Shown one piece after another: positions 25,492-34,875 of a stretch of DNA of 64,000 nt (within the stretch, counting starts at the first letter, position 1; every line of letters begins with the position of its first letter). Under the pieces are notes generated by a model. It was not told the DNA's origin. It was given only the letters and a program-made list of their open reading frames with translations, and did not search any database. The DNA is from Leifsonia sp. Root227 (GTDB taxonomy: Bacteria; Actinomycetota; Actinomycetes; Actinomycetales; Microbacteriaceae): the NCBI RefSeq assembly GCF_001428745.1, contig NZ_LMIO01000002.1, positions 496,001-560,000 on the forward strand. Direction: 5' to 3'. The position numbers and the translations under genes are program-made.

Positions 25492-27012
25492 ATGAGTACC
25501 GATTCCCAGCACGAATCGTCGCAGCACGAATCGAGCGAGCGCGGCTTGACCCTCGCTGAGAAGGTGTGGCGCGACCACCTGGTCGTCAAGGGCGAAGACG
25601 GTTCGCCCGACCTGATCTACATCGACCTGCACCTCGTGCACGAGGTGACGAGCCCGCAGGCGTTCGACGGACTGCGCATGGCGGGCCGCCCCGTGCGCCG
25701 CCCAGACCTCACCATCGCCACCGAGGACCACAACACCCCGACCATCGGCATCGACAAGCCGATCGCCGACCTGACCAGCCGCACCCAGATCGAGACGCTG
25801 CGCAGGAACGCGGAGGAGTTCGGCGTCCGCCTGCACTCGCTCGGCGACGTCGAGCAGGGCATCGTTCACGTCGTCGGTCCCCAGCTCGGCCTGACGATGC
25901 CGGGCATAACGGTGGTCTGCGGAGACTCGCACACCTCGACGCACGGCGCGTTCGGCGCGATGGCGTTCGGCATCGGCACCAGCGAGGTCGAGCACGTCAT
26001 GGCCACGCAGACGCTGCCGCTGAAGGCGTTCAAGACGATGGCGATCACGGTCGAGGGCGAGCTGCGTCCCGGCGTGACGGCGAAGGACATCATCCTGGCC
26101 GTCATCGCCAAGATCGGCACGGGCGGCGGGCAGGGCTACGTGCTCGAGTACCGCGGCAGCGCGATCCGCGCGCTCTCCATGGAGGGCCGCATGACGATCT
26201 GCAATATGTCGATCGAGGCGGGCGCCCGCGCAGGCATGGTCGCGCCGGACGAGACGACGTACGCATACCTCAAGGGCCGTCCGCACGCCCCGGAGGGGCA
26301 GGACTGGGACGACGCCGTGGCGTACTGGGACACGCTGGCGACCGACGACGACGCCGTGTTCGACGCCGAGGTCTACCTCGACGCCGCCGAGATCGAGCCG
26401 TTCGTCACCTGGGGCACGAACCCTGGCCAGGGTGTCTCGCTCAGCCAGGCCGTTCCAGACCCGGCCGCCATCGCAGACGCCAACCAGCGCGCGGCGGCAG
26501 AGCGGGCACTGGAGTACATGGACCTGGCAGCAGGCACGCCGATGAAGAGCATCCAGGTGGATGCGGTCTTCATGGGCTCGTGCACCAATAGCCGCATCGA
26601 AGACCTCCGTGCATTCGCCTCGGTGATCAAGGGGCGGAAGAAGGCGGACGGCGTCCGCGTCATGGTCGTGCCCGGCAGCGCCCGTGTGCGCATCGAGGCA
26701 GAAGCAGAGGGCATCGACAAGATCGTCGAGGAGTTCGGGGCGGAGTGGCGGTTCGCCGGCTGCTCGATGTGCCTCGGCATGAACCCGGACCAGCTCGCGC
26801 CTGGCGAGCGGTGCGCATCCACCTCGAACCGCAACTTCGAGGGCCGTCAGGGCAAGGGCGGACGCACCCACCTGGTGTCTCCGCTGGTGGCAGCGGCGAC
26901 CGCGATCCGCGGCACGCTGTCCAGCCCGTGGGACCTGGAGCCGGACGGTGATGGCGACACGCCGGGCCATGACGGCTCGGATACCCGCGCAGGAGAGAAG
27001 GTGGGCGCCTGA
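25492..27012 (+). CDS. leuC: 3-isopropylmalate dehydratase large subunit
   Basis: A 506-residue aconitase-family protein which, with LeuD, isomerises 2-isopropylmalate to 3-isopropylmalate in leucine synthesis. The three cluster-binding cysteines are present: C364 in GSCTNSR, and C424 and C427 in CSMCLGMN. The [22 protein letters not shown] segment is also intact. The ATG at 25492 is preferred, with AAGGAG 12 bases upstream; a TTG at 25483 is too close to that site. The N-terminal [15 protein letters not shown] stretch is an unusual polar addition. It overlaps leuD by one base and is controlled by the leader peptide. Confidence 0.95.
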   Translation: MSTDSQHESSQHESSERGLTLAEKVWRDHLVVKGEDGSPDLIYIDLHLVHEVTSPQAFDGLRMAGRPVRRPDLTIATEDHNTPTIGIDKPIADLTSRTQIETLRRNAEEFGVRLHSLGDVEQGIVHVVGPQLGLTMPGITVVCGDSHTSTHGAFGAMAFGIGTSEVEHVMATQTLPLKAFKTMAITVEGELRPGVTAKDIILAVIAKIGTGGGQGYVLEYRGSAIRALSMEGRMTICNMSIEAGARAGMVAPDETTYAYLKGRPHAPEGQDWDDAVAYWDTLATDDDAVFDAEVYLDAAEIEPFVTWGTNPGQGVSLSQAVPDPAAIADANQRAAAERALEYMDLAAGTPMKSIQVDAVFMGSCTNSRIEDLRAFASVIKGRKKADGVRVMVVPGSARVRIEAEAEGIDKIVEEFGAEWRFAGCSMCLGMNPDQLAPGERCASTSNRNFEGRQGKGGRTHLVSPLVAAATAIRGTLSSPWDLEPDGDGDTPGHDGSDTRAGEKVGA

Positions 27013-27611
27013 TGGAAAAGATCTCAACGATCGAGGGCGTCGCCGTCCCGTTCCGCCGCTCCAACGTCGACACCGACCAGATCATCCCCGCGGTGTTCCT
27101 CAAGCGCGTCACCAAGACGGGCTTCGACGACGCGCTCTTCCACGCGTGGCGTCAAGACCCTGACTTCATCCTCAACCAGCCGGAGTATCAGGGCGCCCGC
27201 GTGCTGATCGCCGGGGCGGACTTCGGAACGGGCTCGTCGCGCGAGCACGCCGTGTGGGCGCTGCGCGACTACGGCTTCGCCGCCGTGCTCAGCCCCCGTT
27301 TCGCCGACATCTTCCGTGGCAACGCAGGCAAGCAGGGACTGCTCGCCGGGCAGATCACGGAGGAGGACGCCGAGCGCCTCTGGCAGGCCATCGAGGCCCA
27401 GCCGGGAATAGCGGCGACGGTGGATCTGGTTGCCAAGACTGCGAGCGTCGGTGAGGTCCAGGTGTCTTTCGACATCGACGATTACACTAGGTGGCGTTTG
27501 CTCGAAGGGTTGGACGACATCGCTCTGACCCTGCGCGACGAGGCGCGCATCTCAGAATACGAAGCCCGCCGCGAGAGCTGGCGGCCCAAGACGTTACCGG
27601 TGAAACTTTGA
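27012..27611 (+). CDS. leuD: 3-isopropylmalate dehydratase small subunit
   Basis: A 199-residue swivelling-domain partner of LeuC, of normal length for the family. Family motifs are [20 protein letters not shown], the [14 protein letters not shown] loop that binds substrate phosphate-like groups, and [11 protein letters not shown]. The start ATG shares its A with the leuC stop, so the two subunits are probably made in equal amounts. Its stop (TGA) overlaps the TTG start of murA, so the leucine-controlled transcript may continue into cell-wall synthesis genes. Confidence 0.95.
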   Translation: MEKISTIEGVAVPFRRSNVDTDQIIPAVFLKRVTKTGFDDALFHAWRQDPDFILNQPEYQGARVLIAGADFGTGSSREHAVWALRDYGFAAVLSPRFADIFRGNAGKQGLLAGQITEEDAERLWQAIEAQPGIAATVDLVAKTASVGEVQVSFDIDDYTRWRLLEGLDDIALTLRDEARISEYEARRESWRPKTLPVKL

Positions 27612-28978
27612 ACTCACTTCTTCAGGACGCCCAAGCAGCAGGAGCGCGTGTCGGCCTCAAAGGCGACCGCATCACGATCAACGGCGGGATCCCACTCCGC
27701 GGCCGGATCGAGCTGAAGGGCGCGAAGAACCTCGTCACCAAGGCGATGGTCGCCGCCCTGCTCGGCGAAGGCCCGAGCGTGCTGCGCGACGTCCCGGACA
27801 TCAGCGATGTCCGGGTCGTCCGCGGCCTCCTCGAGATCCACGGCGTCAAGGTCACCGACGGCACGGACGAGGGAGAGCTGCTGCTCGACCCGAGCGCCGT
27901 CGAGTCGGCCCACATGGCCGACATCGATGCGCACGCCGGCTCCAGCCGCATCCCGATCCTGTTCTGCGGGCCGCTGCTTCACCGCCTCGGCGAGGCGTTC
28001 ATCCCCGACCTCGGCGGCTGCCGCATCGGCGACCGCCCGATCGACTACCACCTCGAAGTGCTGCGCAAGTTCGGCGCCATCGTCGACAAGCTGCCCACCG
28101 GCATCCGGATGACGGCCCCGAACGGCCTGCACGGCGCCAAGCTCGACCTGCCGTACCCGAGCGTCGGTGCGACGGAGCAGGTGCTGCTCACCGCCGTCCG
28201 CGCGGAGGGCATCACCGAGCTCAAGGGTGCGGCCATCGAGCCGGAGATCATGGATCTCATCAACATCCTGCAGAAGATGGGCGCGATCATCACGGTCGAC
28301 ACCGACCGCGTCATCCGCATCGAGGGTGTCAAGAAGCTCGTCGGCTACAGCCACACCGCCCTGTTCGACCGCAACGAGGCCGCCAGCTGGGCCGCTGCCG
28401 CCCTCGCGACCGGCGGAGACATCTACGTCGGCGGAGCCCGCCAGCCGGAGATGCTCACCTTCCTCAACGTCTTCCGCAAGGTCGGCGGCGCGTTCGAGAT
28501 CCACGACGACGGCATCCGCTTCTTCCACCCGGGCGGCGAGCTCAAGCCCGTCGTCATCGAGACGGATGTGCACCCCGGCTTCATGACCGACTGGCAGCAG
28601 CCGCTCGTGATCGCCCTCACCAAGGCGAAGGGCGTCTCGATCGTGCACGAGACCGTGTACGAGCAGCGTTTCGGCTTCGTCGACGCGCTGATCGACATGG
28701 GCGCCAAGATCCAGATCCACAAGGAGTGCCTCGGCGGACACCCGTGCCGTTTCGGTCAGCGCAACTTCAACCACTCGGCTGTCATCATGGGCCCGACCGA
28801 TCTGAAGGGCGCCGACATCGAGGTTCCCGACCTGCGCGGCGGCTTCAGCCACCTGATCGCAGCGCTCACGGCGGAGGGACGTTCGACCGTCAGCAACGTC
28901 GGGATCATCAGCCGCGGCTACGAGAACTTCATCACCAAGCTGCAGCTTCTGGGAGCCGACTTCGTTCTCGAAGGATAA
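27608..28978 (+). CDS. murA: UDP-N-acetylglucosamine 1-carboxyvinyltransferase
   Basis: A 456-residue enzyme that transfers enolpyruvate from PEP to UDP-GlcNAc, the first committed step of peptidoglycan synthesis. The frame opens at a TTG that overlaps the leuD stop and gives [20 protein letters not shown], followed by [16 protein letters not shown]. The catalytic loop [16 protein letters not shown] contains C138, the residue attacked by fosfomycin, so the usual Cys form is present rather than the Asp form of mycobacteria. Other motifs include [11 protein letters not shown] and the C-terminal [13 protein letters not shown]. Earlier in-frame starts lie inside leuD and would add an unrelated tail. 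Confidence 0.93.
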   Translation: MNSLLQDAQAAGARVGLKGDRITINGGIPLRGRIELKGAKNLVTKAMVAALLGEGPSVLRDVPDISDVRVVRGLLEIHGVKVTDGTDEGELLLDPSAVESAHMADIDAHAGSSRIPILFCGPLLHRLGEAFIPDLGGCRIGDRPIDYHLEVLRKFGAIVDKLPTGIRMTAPNGLHGAKLDLPYPSVGATEQVLLTAVRAEGITELKGAAIEPEIMDLINILQKMGAIITVDTDRVIRIEGVKKLVGYSHTALFDRNEAASWAAAALATGGDIYVGGARQPEMLTFLNVFRKVGGAFEIHDDGIRFFHPGGELKPVVIETDVHPGFMTDWQQPLVIALTKAKGVSIVHETVYEQRFGFVDALIDMGAKIQIHKECLGGHPCRFGQRNFNHSAVIMGPTDLKGADIEVPDLRGGFSHLIAALTAEGRSTVSNVGIISRGYENFITKLQLLGADFVLEG

Positions 28979-28985
28979 TGGAGGG

Positions 28986-29801
28986 GTGTCCCGACCCTCT
29001 TCAGAGCAGAACCCGGTGTCCGATTCGAGCAAACCCGTGACAGGGCGCGCCGCAAAGCTTCCGCGCAAGGAGACGAGCACCCCGTCGATCTTCTGGGTGC
29101 TCGCCGGGATCGTGATCCCGATCATGAGCATCGCCGCGCGCTTCCGCATCGTGGACGGCGAAAAGCTGCCACGGCGCGGAGCGTATGTCGTCGCTCCCAA
29201 CCACTACAGCGAGATCGACCCGGTGATGATCGGGATGGTGAGCTGGAAGCTCGGGAGGATGCCGCGGTTCCTCGCCAAGGGCAGCCTGTTCCGCATCCCG
29301 GTGGTCGGCTGGTTCCTGCGCAAGTCCGGTCAGGTGCCGGTCGAGCGCGCCGGCACGTCGCGCGGCTCAGCGCCGCTCACCGCGGCCAAGGAGATCGTGC
29401 GCGACGGGCGCATCGTCATCATCTACCCGGAGGGCTCGCTCACCCGGGACCCCGACATGTGGCCGATGCGCGGCAAGACCGGCGCCGCCCGCATGGCGCT
29501 GGAGAACGACCTGCCGGTGATCCCCGTCGCCCACTGGGGAACGCAGCAGGTCATGGCGCGCTACGGCAAGAAGATCAGCTTCTTCCCGCGCAAGACGATC
29601 GACGTGAAGATCGGCGATCCGGTCGACCTGTCCGCGTTCCGAGGCCGTAACCTCGACGCGGCGACGCTGAACGAAGCGACCGCCGTCATCATGGACGCCA
29701 TCACCGCGCTGCTGGAAGACCTCCGCGGCGAGAAGGCGCCTGCCACCAGGTGGAACCCCGCCGAGCACGACCAGAAGGAGACCGGCCGTTTTGAAGGCTA
29801 G
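28986..29801 (+). CDS. plsC: 1-acylglycerol-3-phosphate acyltransferase
   Basis: A 271-residue membrane-associated acyltransferase that adds the second acyl chain to make phosphatidic acid. The catalytic HX4D motif is NHYSEID (H73, D78), with VPVERAGTSRG and YPEGSLTRD as blocks II and III. One hydrophobic helix (about 35-52) precedes it. The start is uncertain: GTG at 28986 or GTG at 29016, ten codons later, with no strong ribosome site for either. It follows murA after seven bases and overlaps gpsA by 11 bases. Confidence 0.88.
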   Translation: MSRPSSEQNPVSDSSKPVTGRAAKLPRKETSTPSIFWVLAGIVIPIMSIAARFRIVDGEKLPRRGAYVVAPNHYSEIDPVMIGMVSWKLGRMPRFLAKGSLFRIPVVGWFLRKSGQVPVERAGTSRGSAPLTAAKEIVRDGRIVIIYPEGSLTRDPDMWPMRGKTGAARMALENDLPVIPVAHWGTQQVMARYGKKISFFPRKTIDVKIGDPVDLSAFRGRNLDAATLNEATAVIMDAITALLEDLRGEKAPATRWNPAEHDQKETGRFEG

Positions 29802-30933
29802 TTCTGCCAGACGCCCCGTCGTCGCCCCCCGCAAGATCGCCGTCCTCGGCGCAGGAAGCTGGGGAACGACGTTCGCGAAGATCCTCGCCGACGGCGGGGC
29901 GGACGTGACGCTGTGGGCGCGCAGGCCGGAACTGGCCCGCGAGATCAACGAGGTGAAGCGCAACAGCGACTACCTCGAGGGCATCAACCTCCCGCGCACC
30001 CTCAAGGCCACCTCCAAGCTGGCCGACGCGATGCGGGACGCAGAACTCGTCTTCGTCTCCATCCCGAGCCAGACCCTGCGCTCCAACCTGGAGGCCATCG
30101 CCCTGTACCTCGGCCCGTCCACGATCGTCGTCAGCCTGATGAAGGGCGTCGAGAAGGGCACGGGCCTCCGGATGAGCGAGGTGATCGCCCAGGGGCTGCC
30201 GATCGAGCTGGAGCGCATCGCCGTGGCGTCCGGCCCCAATCTGGCGCTGGAGATCGCCCGCGAGCAGCCGACGGCCGCCGTCGTCTCGTCGGTCAGCCTG
30301 GAGACCGCGCAGGCGGTGGCGATGGCCGCCACGAACCGGTACTTCCGCAGCTTCGTGAACACCGACGTGATCGGAACGGAGTTCGGCGGCGTGCTCAAGA
30401 ACCTCATCGCCGTAGCCATCGGCATCGTCGACGGCGTCGGATACGGCGAGAACACCAAGGCGTCGATCATCACCCGCGGGCTGGTCGAGATGACCGACTT
30501 CGCCGTGGCATACGGCGCGGAGGCCGTAACGCTCTCCGGCCTCGCGGGGCTCGGCGACCTCATCGCCACCTGCGAATCGTCGCTCAGCCGCAACAACACG
30601 GCAGGACGGCTCCTCGGACAGGGCTACAGCTTCAACGACGTCGTGAAGCAGATGAACCAGACCGCAGAGGGCCTGGCGTCCGTCGCCCCCATCCTCACCC
30701 TCGCGGAGGCCCGCGGAGTGGACATGCCCATCGTGCGGCAGGTGAGCCAGGTGCTTGCCGGTACGCTCGATCCGAAAGACATCGCGCCGCATCTGACCAC
30801 CGATTCGGACGAACCTCAGGGTGAAAGGACAACGGATGACGGACAGACTCGCGGTCGTGCTTCTCTTCGGGGGGCGTTCAAGCGAGCATTCGATCAGCTG
30901 CGCAACGGCGGCGGGGGTGCTGGGCGCAATTGA
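29791..30933 (+). CDS. gpsA: Glycerol-3-phosphate dehydrogenase [NAD(P)+], with extended C-terminus
   Basis: A 380-residue enzyme that reduces dihydroxyacetone phosphate to sn-glycerol 3-phosphate for phospholipid synthesis, fitting its place beside plsC. The NAD-binding loop AVLGAGSWGTTFA lies near 18-30, and catalytic segments include GVLKNLIAVAIGIVDG and LAGLGDLIATCESSLSRN. The family normally ends about 330-345 residues in. Here the frame continues about 40 residues (from roughly DSDEPQGERT) and overlaps ddl by 98 bp. The start is a TTG overlapping plsC. The extension may be real or a late loss of stop. Confidence 0.9.
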   Translation: MKASSARRPVVAPRKIAVLGAGSWGTTFAKILADGGADVTLWARRPELAREINEVKRNSDYLEGINLPRTLKATSKLADAMRDAELVFVSIPSQTLRSNLEAIALYLGPSTIVVSLMKGVEKGTGLRMSEVIAQGLPIELERIAVASGPNLALEIAREQPTAAVVSSVSLETAQAVAMAATNRYFRSFVNTDVIGTEFGGVLKNLIAVAIGIVDGVGYGENTKASIITRGLVEMTDFAVAYGAEAVTLSGLAGLGDLIATCESSLSRNNTAGRLLGQGYSFNDVVKQMNQTAEGLASVAPILTLAEARGVDMPIVRQVSQVLAGTLDPKDIAPHLTTDSDEPQGERTTDDGQTRGRASLRGAFKRAFDQLRNGGGGAGRN

Positions 30934-31930
30934 CCGCGCCCGCTACGACGTCATCCCGGTCGGAATCACCCGCGACGGTGCCTTCACCCTGCAGCCGGAC
31001 GACGCGGCGCTGTTCGCTCTGAACGCTGAGAAGCTGCCGGCCGTCGAGGACAACGGCACGCGCATCCACTGGCCGGAGTCGGCCGCGACGCGCGAGCTGA
31101 CCGTCACCGAGAACGGCGAGACCCGCTCGCTCGGCGACGTCGACCTGGTGTTCCCGATCCTGCACGGACCGTGGGGAGAGGACGGCACCATCCAGGGGAT
31201 GCTCGAACTCGTCGACCTGCCGTACGTCGGCAGCGGCGTGCTCGCCAGCTCGCTCGGGATGGACAAGCACTTCACCAAGACCGTGCTGCAGCAGGCGGGC
31301 ATCCCCGTCGCCCCGTGGCGGACGGTCACGGCGTACGAGTGGCGCACCGACCAGGATGCGGTCCGCGCGACCGCGACGGAACTCGGCCTTCCGGCGTTCG
31401 TGAAGCCGGCACGCGCCGGCTCCAGCGTCGGCGTGAGCAAGGTGTCCGACTGGGCGCAGCTCGACGCGGCCATCGAGACGGCCTTCGCCGAGGACGACCG
31501 CGTGCTGATCGAGTCCGGGCTGGTCGGGCGCGAGGTGGAGATCGCGGTGCTCGGCGGCCGTCCAGGGCAGGCGACCCGCGCATCCGTCGCCGGGGAGATC
31601 GTGGTCACCGGCCGCGACTTCTACGACTTCGAGGCGAAATACCTGGATGCGCCAGGTATCGACCTGGTCTGCCCCGCCGACCTGACCGCGGAGGAGCTGG
31701 CCACGATGCAGGAGCTCGGCGCCCGGGCGTTCGACGCGATCGGGGGAGCGGGTCTCGCGCGCGTCGACTTCTTCCTCACGGCGGACGGTTTCGTCATCAA
31801 TGAGATCAACACGATGCCCGGCTTCACGCCGATCTCGATGTTCCCGCGCTGCTGGCAGGAGTCAGGGCTCTCGTACCCTGCGCTCATCGACGAGCTCATC
31901 GACGTCGCCCTCACCCGCGCCGCCGCGTAA
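30836..31930 (+). CDS. ddl: D-alanine--D-alanine ligase
   Basis: A 364-residue ATP-grasp enzyme that joins two D-Ala residues for the peptidoglycan stem peptide. Motifs are FGGRSSEHSIS near the start, the ATP-binding region FVKPARAGSSVGVSKV, DFFLTADGFVINEINTMPGFT (metal-binding Glu/Asn) and the C-terminal FPRCWQESGLSYPAL. The ATG at 30836 is preferred because GAAAGGAC lies six bases upstream; a GTG five codons earlier is possible. Its first 98 bases are also read in another frame as the gpsA end. It is convergent with the DUF3515 lipoprotein gene. Confidence 0.95.
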   Translation: MTDRLAVVLLFGGRSSEHSISCATAAGVLGAIDRARYDVIPVGITRDGAFTLQPDDAALFALNAEKLPAVEDNGTRIHWPESAATRELTVTENGETRSLGDVDLVFPILHGPWGEDGTIQGMLELVDLPYVGSGVLASSLGMDKHFTKTVLQQAGIPVAPWRTVTAYEWRTDQDAVRATATELGLPAFVKPARAGSSVGVSKVSDWAQLDAAIETAFAEDDRVLIESGLVGREVEIAVLGGRPGQATRASVAGEIVVTGRDFYDFEAKYLDAPGIDLVCPADLTAEELATMQELGARAFDAIGGAGLARVDFFLTADGFVINEINTMPGFTPISMFPRCWQESGLSYPALIDELIDVALTRAAA

Positions 31931-31945
31931 CTGCGCTCCCGCCTG

Positions 31946-32470
31946 CTAGGGCGTGGGGGTGGGCGTGGGCGTCGGCGTGAGCGACGTGTCCAGAGTCGAG
32001 AGGCACTTGCTCGTCTGCGTGATGGTCTGGATGGCGCTGGCGAACTCGGGGAGGACCGCGGAGTCGGAGACGCCGGAGACGTGGTCGATGACGACCTCGG
32101 TCGCCGGCGTGCGGCCGAAGGTCTGGTAGACGATCGTCTTCGCATCCGGGTCGGTCATCAGCACCCAGTCGACGCCGTTCACCGAGACGCACGGCTTGGT
32201 GGTCGGGCCGATCGGCGGCACGCCGCAGCGGAGCAGCACGGACGTCGGGTCGCCCCACGCGCCCGTCGCCTGTGCGTCGGTCTGCCGCTCCGCCTTGCCG
32301 GCCACGCTGTCCGGCAGACGGACGCTGACCTCCGCGCATCCGGGGTCGTTGGCGTCGGCCGCCGGCTGGAGCGAGACGATCGGCGTGCACCCTGCGAGGG
32401 CGATGCCTGCGCCGAGGACGATCGTGAGGACGGCTGAGGTGCGACGCTGGGCGCGGTGACGGGTGGACAT
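31946..32470 (-). CDS. DUF3515 lipoprotein
   Basis: A 174-residue protein. A signal peptide with lipobox IALAGC (Cys about 28) predicts a lipid-anchored outer-face protein. The body has the DUF3515 pattern of VSVRLPDSVAGKAERQT, LLRCGVPPIGPTTKPC and DWVLMTD, with several Cys that may form disulfides. It ends in a (TP)n tail, TPTPTPTPTP, encoded by hexamer-like GC repeats. This family is actinobacterial and of unknown function. It is divergent from thiL with only 24 bp between the starts, where two -10-like hexamers overlap. Confidence 0.8.
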   Translation of the reverse strand: MSTRHRAQRRTSAVLTIVLGAGIALAGCTPIVSLQPAADANDPGCAEVSVRLPDSVAGKAERQTDAQATGAWGDPTSVLLRCGVPPIGPTTKPCVSVNGVDWVLMTDPDAKTIVYQTFGRTPATEVVIDHVSGVSDSAVLPEFASAIQTITQTSKCLSTLDTSLTPTPTPTPTP

Positions 32471-32477
32471 CGGTTTC

Positions 32478-32487
32478 AGGCTACCGT
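32478..32487. promoter_or_regulatory. Overlapping divergent -10 elements (DUF3515 and thiL)
   Basis: TAGCCT on the minus strand (32478-32483) and TACCGT on the plus strand (32482-32487) share the central TA. Each ends seven bases before its start codon (32470 minus, 32495 plus). This would be a bidirectional promoter making two leaderless transcripts. Confidence 0.45.
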
Positions 32488-32494
32488 TTGATGC

Positions 32495-33496
32495 ATGACG
32501 ATGTCTGGGAGCGGAACCGCAGGAGCGACCATCGGGGAGGCGTCGGAGGTCGAAGCCCTGAAGCGGGTCTTCCCCCGGCTTCCCGCGTCCACTGCCACGA
32601 TCGTCGGCCCTGGCGACGATGCCGCCGTGCTCGCTGCGCCGGACGGCCGCTACGTCGTCACCACGGACATGATGGTGCACGGCCCCGACTTCCGCCTCGC
32701 CTGGTCTGCGCCGTACGACCTCGGCTGGAAGGCGGCAGCGACCAACCTGTCTGATGTTGCGGCGATGGGCGCCGTGCCCACCGCCCTCGTCGTCGCCATC
32801 GCCGCCCCGGCGAGCACGCCGGTGGCCGACCTGGAGCGCATCGCGGACGGCCTCCGAGATGCCTGCGCCGCCCTCGCCCCCGGATGCGGCGTGGTCGGAG
32901 GTGACCTGTCTGCGTCGGACACGCTCACGATCGCGGTGACGGCGTTCGGCGACCTGGAAGGGCGCGCGCCCGTGCTGCGCAGCGGGGCGCGTGCCGGCGA
33001 CACGGTGGCCGTGTCCGGTCCGCTCGGCCGGGCGGGAGCGGGGCTGCGCCTGCTGTTCGAGCGCGCGGTCGACGAGACGGGGGAGCCGGACCGCGCACGC
33101 TTCGTGGAGGTGCTGGCGGCGCATCCGGATGCGGTGACCGCCCAGCTGCGTCCCGAGCCGCCCATCCAGGACGGGCCGCTCGCCGCCATCGCGGGGGCGA
33201 CGGCGATGCTGGACCTGAGCGACGGGCTCGCGCTCGACGCGCGCAGGGTCGCGCTGGCGAGTGGGGTGGCCATCGACATCGACCCCGCCGCGCTCGGCGA
33301 TGACGCGCAGTCTGCGCTCACCGGGGGAGAAGACCACGGCCTGCTCGCCACGTTCCCTGCCGGGACGGTGCTGCCCGGCGGCTTCCGCGCGATCGGGACG
33401 GTGCGCGACGGAGACGGCGTGCTCGTCGCGGGGCGTGCGTTCGACGCGCGCGGAGGCTGGGACCCGTACGACGGGTGGGACGGCAACGCGGGCTGA
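32495..33496 (+). CDS. thiL: Thiamine-monophosphate kinase
   Basis: A 333-residue enzyme that phosphorylates thiamine monophosphate to the active diphosphate. Recognisable segments are IVGPGDDAAVL, VTTDMMVHGPDFRLAW (metal-binding Asp residues), AATNLSDVAAMGA, GVVGGDLSAS and LDLSDGLALDARR, with GGEDHGLLATF near the end. Length is normal. The ATG at 32495 fits the -10 seven bases upstream; a second ATG lies two codons later. It is convergent with rsmD, 22 bp away. Confidence 0.93.
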   Translation: MTMSGSGTAGATIGEASEVEALKRVFPRLPASTATIVGPGDDAAVLAAPDGRYVVTTDMMVHGPDFRLAWSAPYDLGWKAAATNLSDVAAMGAVPTALVVAIAAPASTPVADLERIADGLRDACAALAPGCGVVGGDLSASDTLTIAVTAFGDLEGRAPVLRSGARAGDTVAVSGPLGRAGAGLRLLFERAVDETGEPDRARFVEVLAAHPDAVTAQLRPEPPIQDGPLAAIAGATAMLDLSDGLALDARRVALASGVAIDIDPAALGDDAQSALTGGEDHGLLATFPAGTVLPGGFRAIGTVRDGDGVLVAGRAFDARGGWDPYDGWDGNAG

Positions 33497-33518
33497 GTGC
33501 GTCGCTGCACCCGTAGGC

Positions 33519-34085
33519 TCAGTCCGGTTCGACCCAGTAGAGCGCGGTGTCCCCGTAGTCCTTGCGCCGCTCGACGACGAGCCCGGCGGGCATCGTCGGC
33601 TCCGGGGTGCGGGTGCTGCGCTCCACGCACACCGTCGCGTGCGGAGCGAGCCGTGGCACGAGCGAGGTCAGCACCGCGAGCAGTTCGTCGTCGTCCACGT
33701 CGTACGGCGGGTCGATGAAGACCAGATCGTATGTGGAGCCTGTGCTGCCCAGATAGCTCTGCACGGCGGCGCCGCGCACCTCGATGACGGGCACGGCGTA
33801 GCGCGGAGCCGCCTTGGCGACCGCCTGCGCGTTGCGCCGGCAGACCTGGGCGGCGTCTGGGTTCTTCTCCACCAGGGTCACATGGGTCGCCCCGCGGCTC
33901 GCCGCCTCCAGCCCGAGCGCCCCTGACCCGGCGAACAGGTCGAGCACCCGCGCGCCGCGGATGGCGTCGCGCGCGTCGAGCGCGGAGAAGATCGCCTCGC
34001 GCACCCTGTCGCTCGTCGGGCGGGTCCCGGTCTTCGGAACCTGCAGGCTGAGCGAGCCGGCGAAACCGGCGACGATACGTGTCAT
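33519..34085 (-). CDS. rsmD: 16S rRNA (guanine966-N2)-methyltransferase
   Basis: A 188-residue SAM-dependent RNA methyltransferase of the RsmD type, acting on the small ribosomal subunit. The SAM site is RVLDLFAGSGALGLEAASRGA and the catalytic motif is FIDPPYD. The opening RIVAGFAGSLSLQVPKTGTRPTSDRVREAIF is typical. TAGGCT lies nine bases before the ATG. It is divergent from the TPR gene, whose product feeds into recG by overlap; rsmD, recG and coaD are often near each other in actinobacteria. Confidence 0.93.
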   Translation of the reverse strand: MTRIVAGFAGSLSLQVPKTGTRPTSDRVREAIFSALDARDAIRGARVLDLFAGSGALGLEAASRGATHVTLVEKNPDAAQVCRRNAQAVAKAAPRYAVPVIEVRGAAVQSYLGSTGSTYDLVFIDPPYDVDDDELLAVLTSLVPRLAPHATVCVERSTRTPEPTMPAGLVVERRKDYGDTALYWVEPD

Positions 34086-34094
34086 GGCATTTCG

Positions 34095-34100
34095 AGCCTA
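34095..34100 (-). promoter_or_regulatory. Putative -10 (TAGGCT) of rsmD
   Basis: TAGGCT on the minus strand, nine bases before the ATG at 34085. Confidence 0.35.
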
Positions 34101-34134
34101 GCGGCAGCGTGGCAGGGACGGCCAAGATGGTGGG

Positions 34135-34875
34135 ATGGTAGATCGCCTGGAACAGGCCGAACTCGATGCCATCTGGAACTTCGACGACCCCGTCGCCTCC
34201 GCCGATCGCTTCGCGGCAGCTGCTGCGGAACCGCATCGACCGGAGCTGGTCAGAGCGGAGCTCGAGACGCAGCGGGCGCGGGCGCTCGGCCTGCAGCGAC
34301 GCTACGACGAAGCCGACGCCCTGCTCGATCTCCTCGGTCCTGCGACGGACACCCTGGGCGTGCGCGTGCTGCTCGAACGCGGCCGGCTGCGCAACTCCGC
34401 CGGGCGCGCGGCAGAGGCGACGGCGCTGTTCGAGGACGCGCTCGACGCGGCCAGGCGCGAGGGGGAGACCTTCCTTGCCGTCGACGCGGCGCACATGCTG
34501 GCCATCTCCGACCCCGAGCGCTCCGAGCGGTGGACGGCCGAGGCGTTCGACCTCCTCTCCGGCGCGAGTGACCCTCGCACGCTGCGCTGGTCCGTCGCGC
34601 TGCACAACAATCGCGGCTGGCGGCTGTTCGAGGAGGGCACTCCGGTGTCGGCGCTCGCCGAGTTCGAGGCCGCCGTGGACGCCGCCCGCGCGTATGGAAC
34701 GGACGAGCAGCGCTTCGCGTCCGAGTGGACCGTCGCGCGCTGTCTGCGCGAGCTCGGGCGCATCCACGAGGCCGAACGGATCGTGCGGGCGCTCGCCGAC
34801 GAACGCCCGGAAGACGAGGCCGTCGCCGCCGAGCTCGCCGCACTGACGGATGCGACGCATACGATCGAACCATGA
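34135..34875 (+). CDS. Tetratricopeptide-repeat-like protein
   Basis: A 246-residue, nearly all-helical acidic protein. Repeating helix pairs with TPR-like Ala/Gly/Leu positions are visible (RARALGLQRRYDEADALLDLL, LRNSAGRAAEATALFEDALDAAR, NNRGWRLFEEGTPVSALAEFEAAVDAAR, VARCLRELGRIHEAERIVRAL), about four to six motifs. No signal peptide. Such proteins usually mediate protein contacts; the partner is unknown. Its stop overlaps recG's ATG by four bases, so its expression is coupled to recG. Confidence 0.7.
   Translation: MVDRLEQAELDAIWNFDDPVASADRFAAAAAEPHRPELVRAELETQRARALGLQRRYDEADALLDLLGPATDTLGVRVLLERGRLRNSAGRAAEATALFEDALDAARREGETFLAVDAAHMLAISDPERSERWTAEAFDLLSGASDPRTLRWSVALHNNRGWRLFEEGTPVSALAEFEAAVDAARAYGTDEQRFASEWTVARCLRELGRIHEAERIVRALADERPEDEAVAAELAALTDATHTIEP

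Noticed and set aside
27491..27607. Longer N-terminus for MurA starting inside leuD
   Set aside because: The added residues are the leuD frame read one base over and do not resemble the MurA start. The TTG at 27608 gives a normal beginning.
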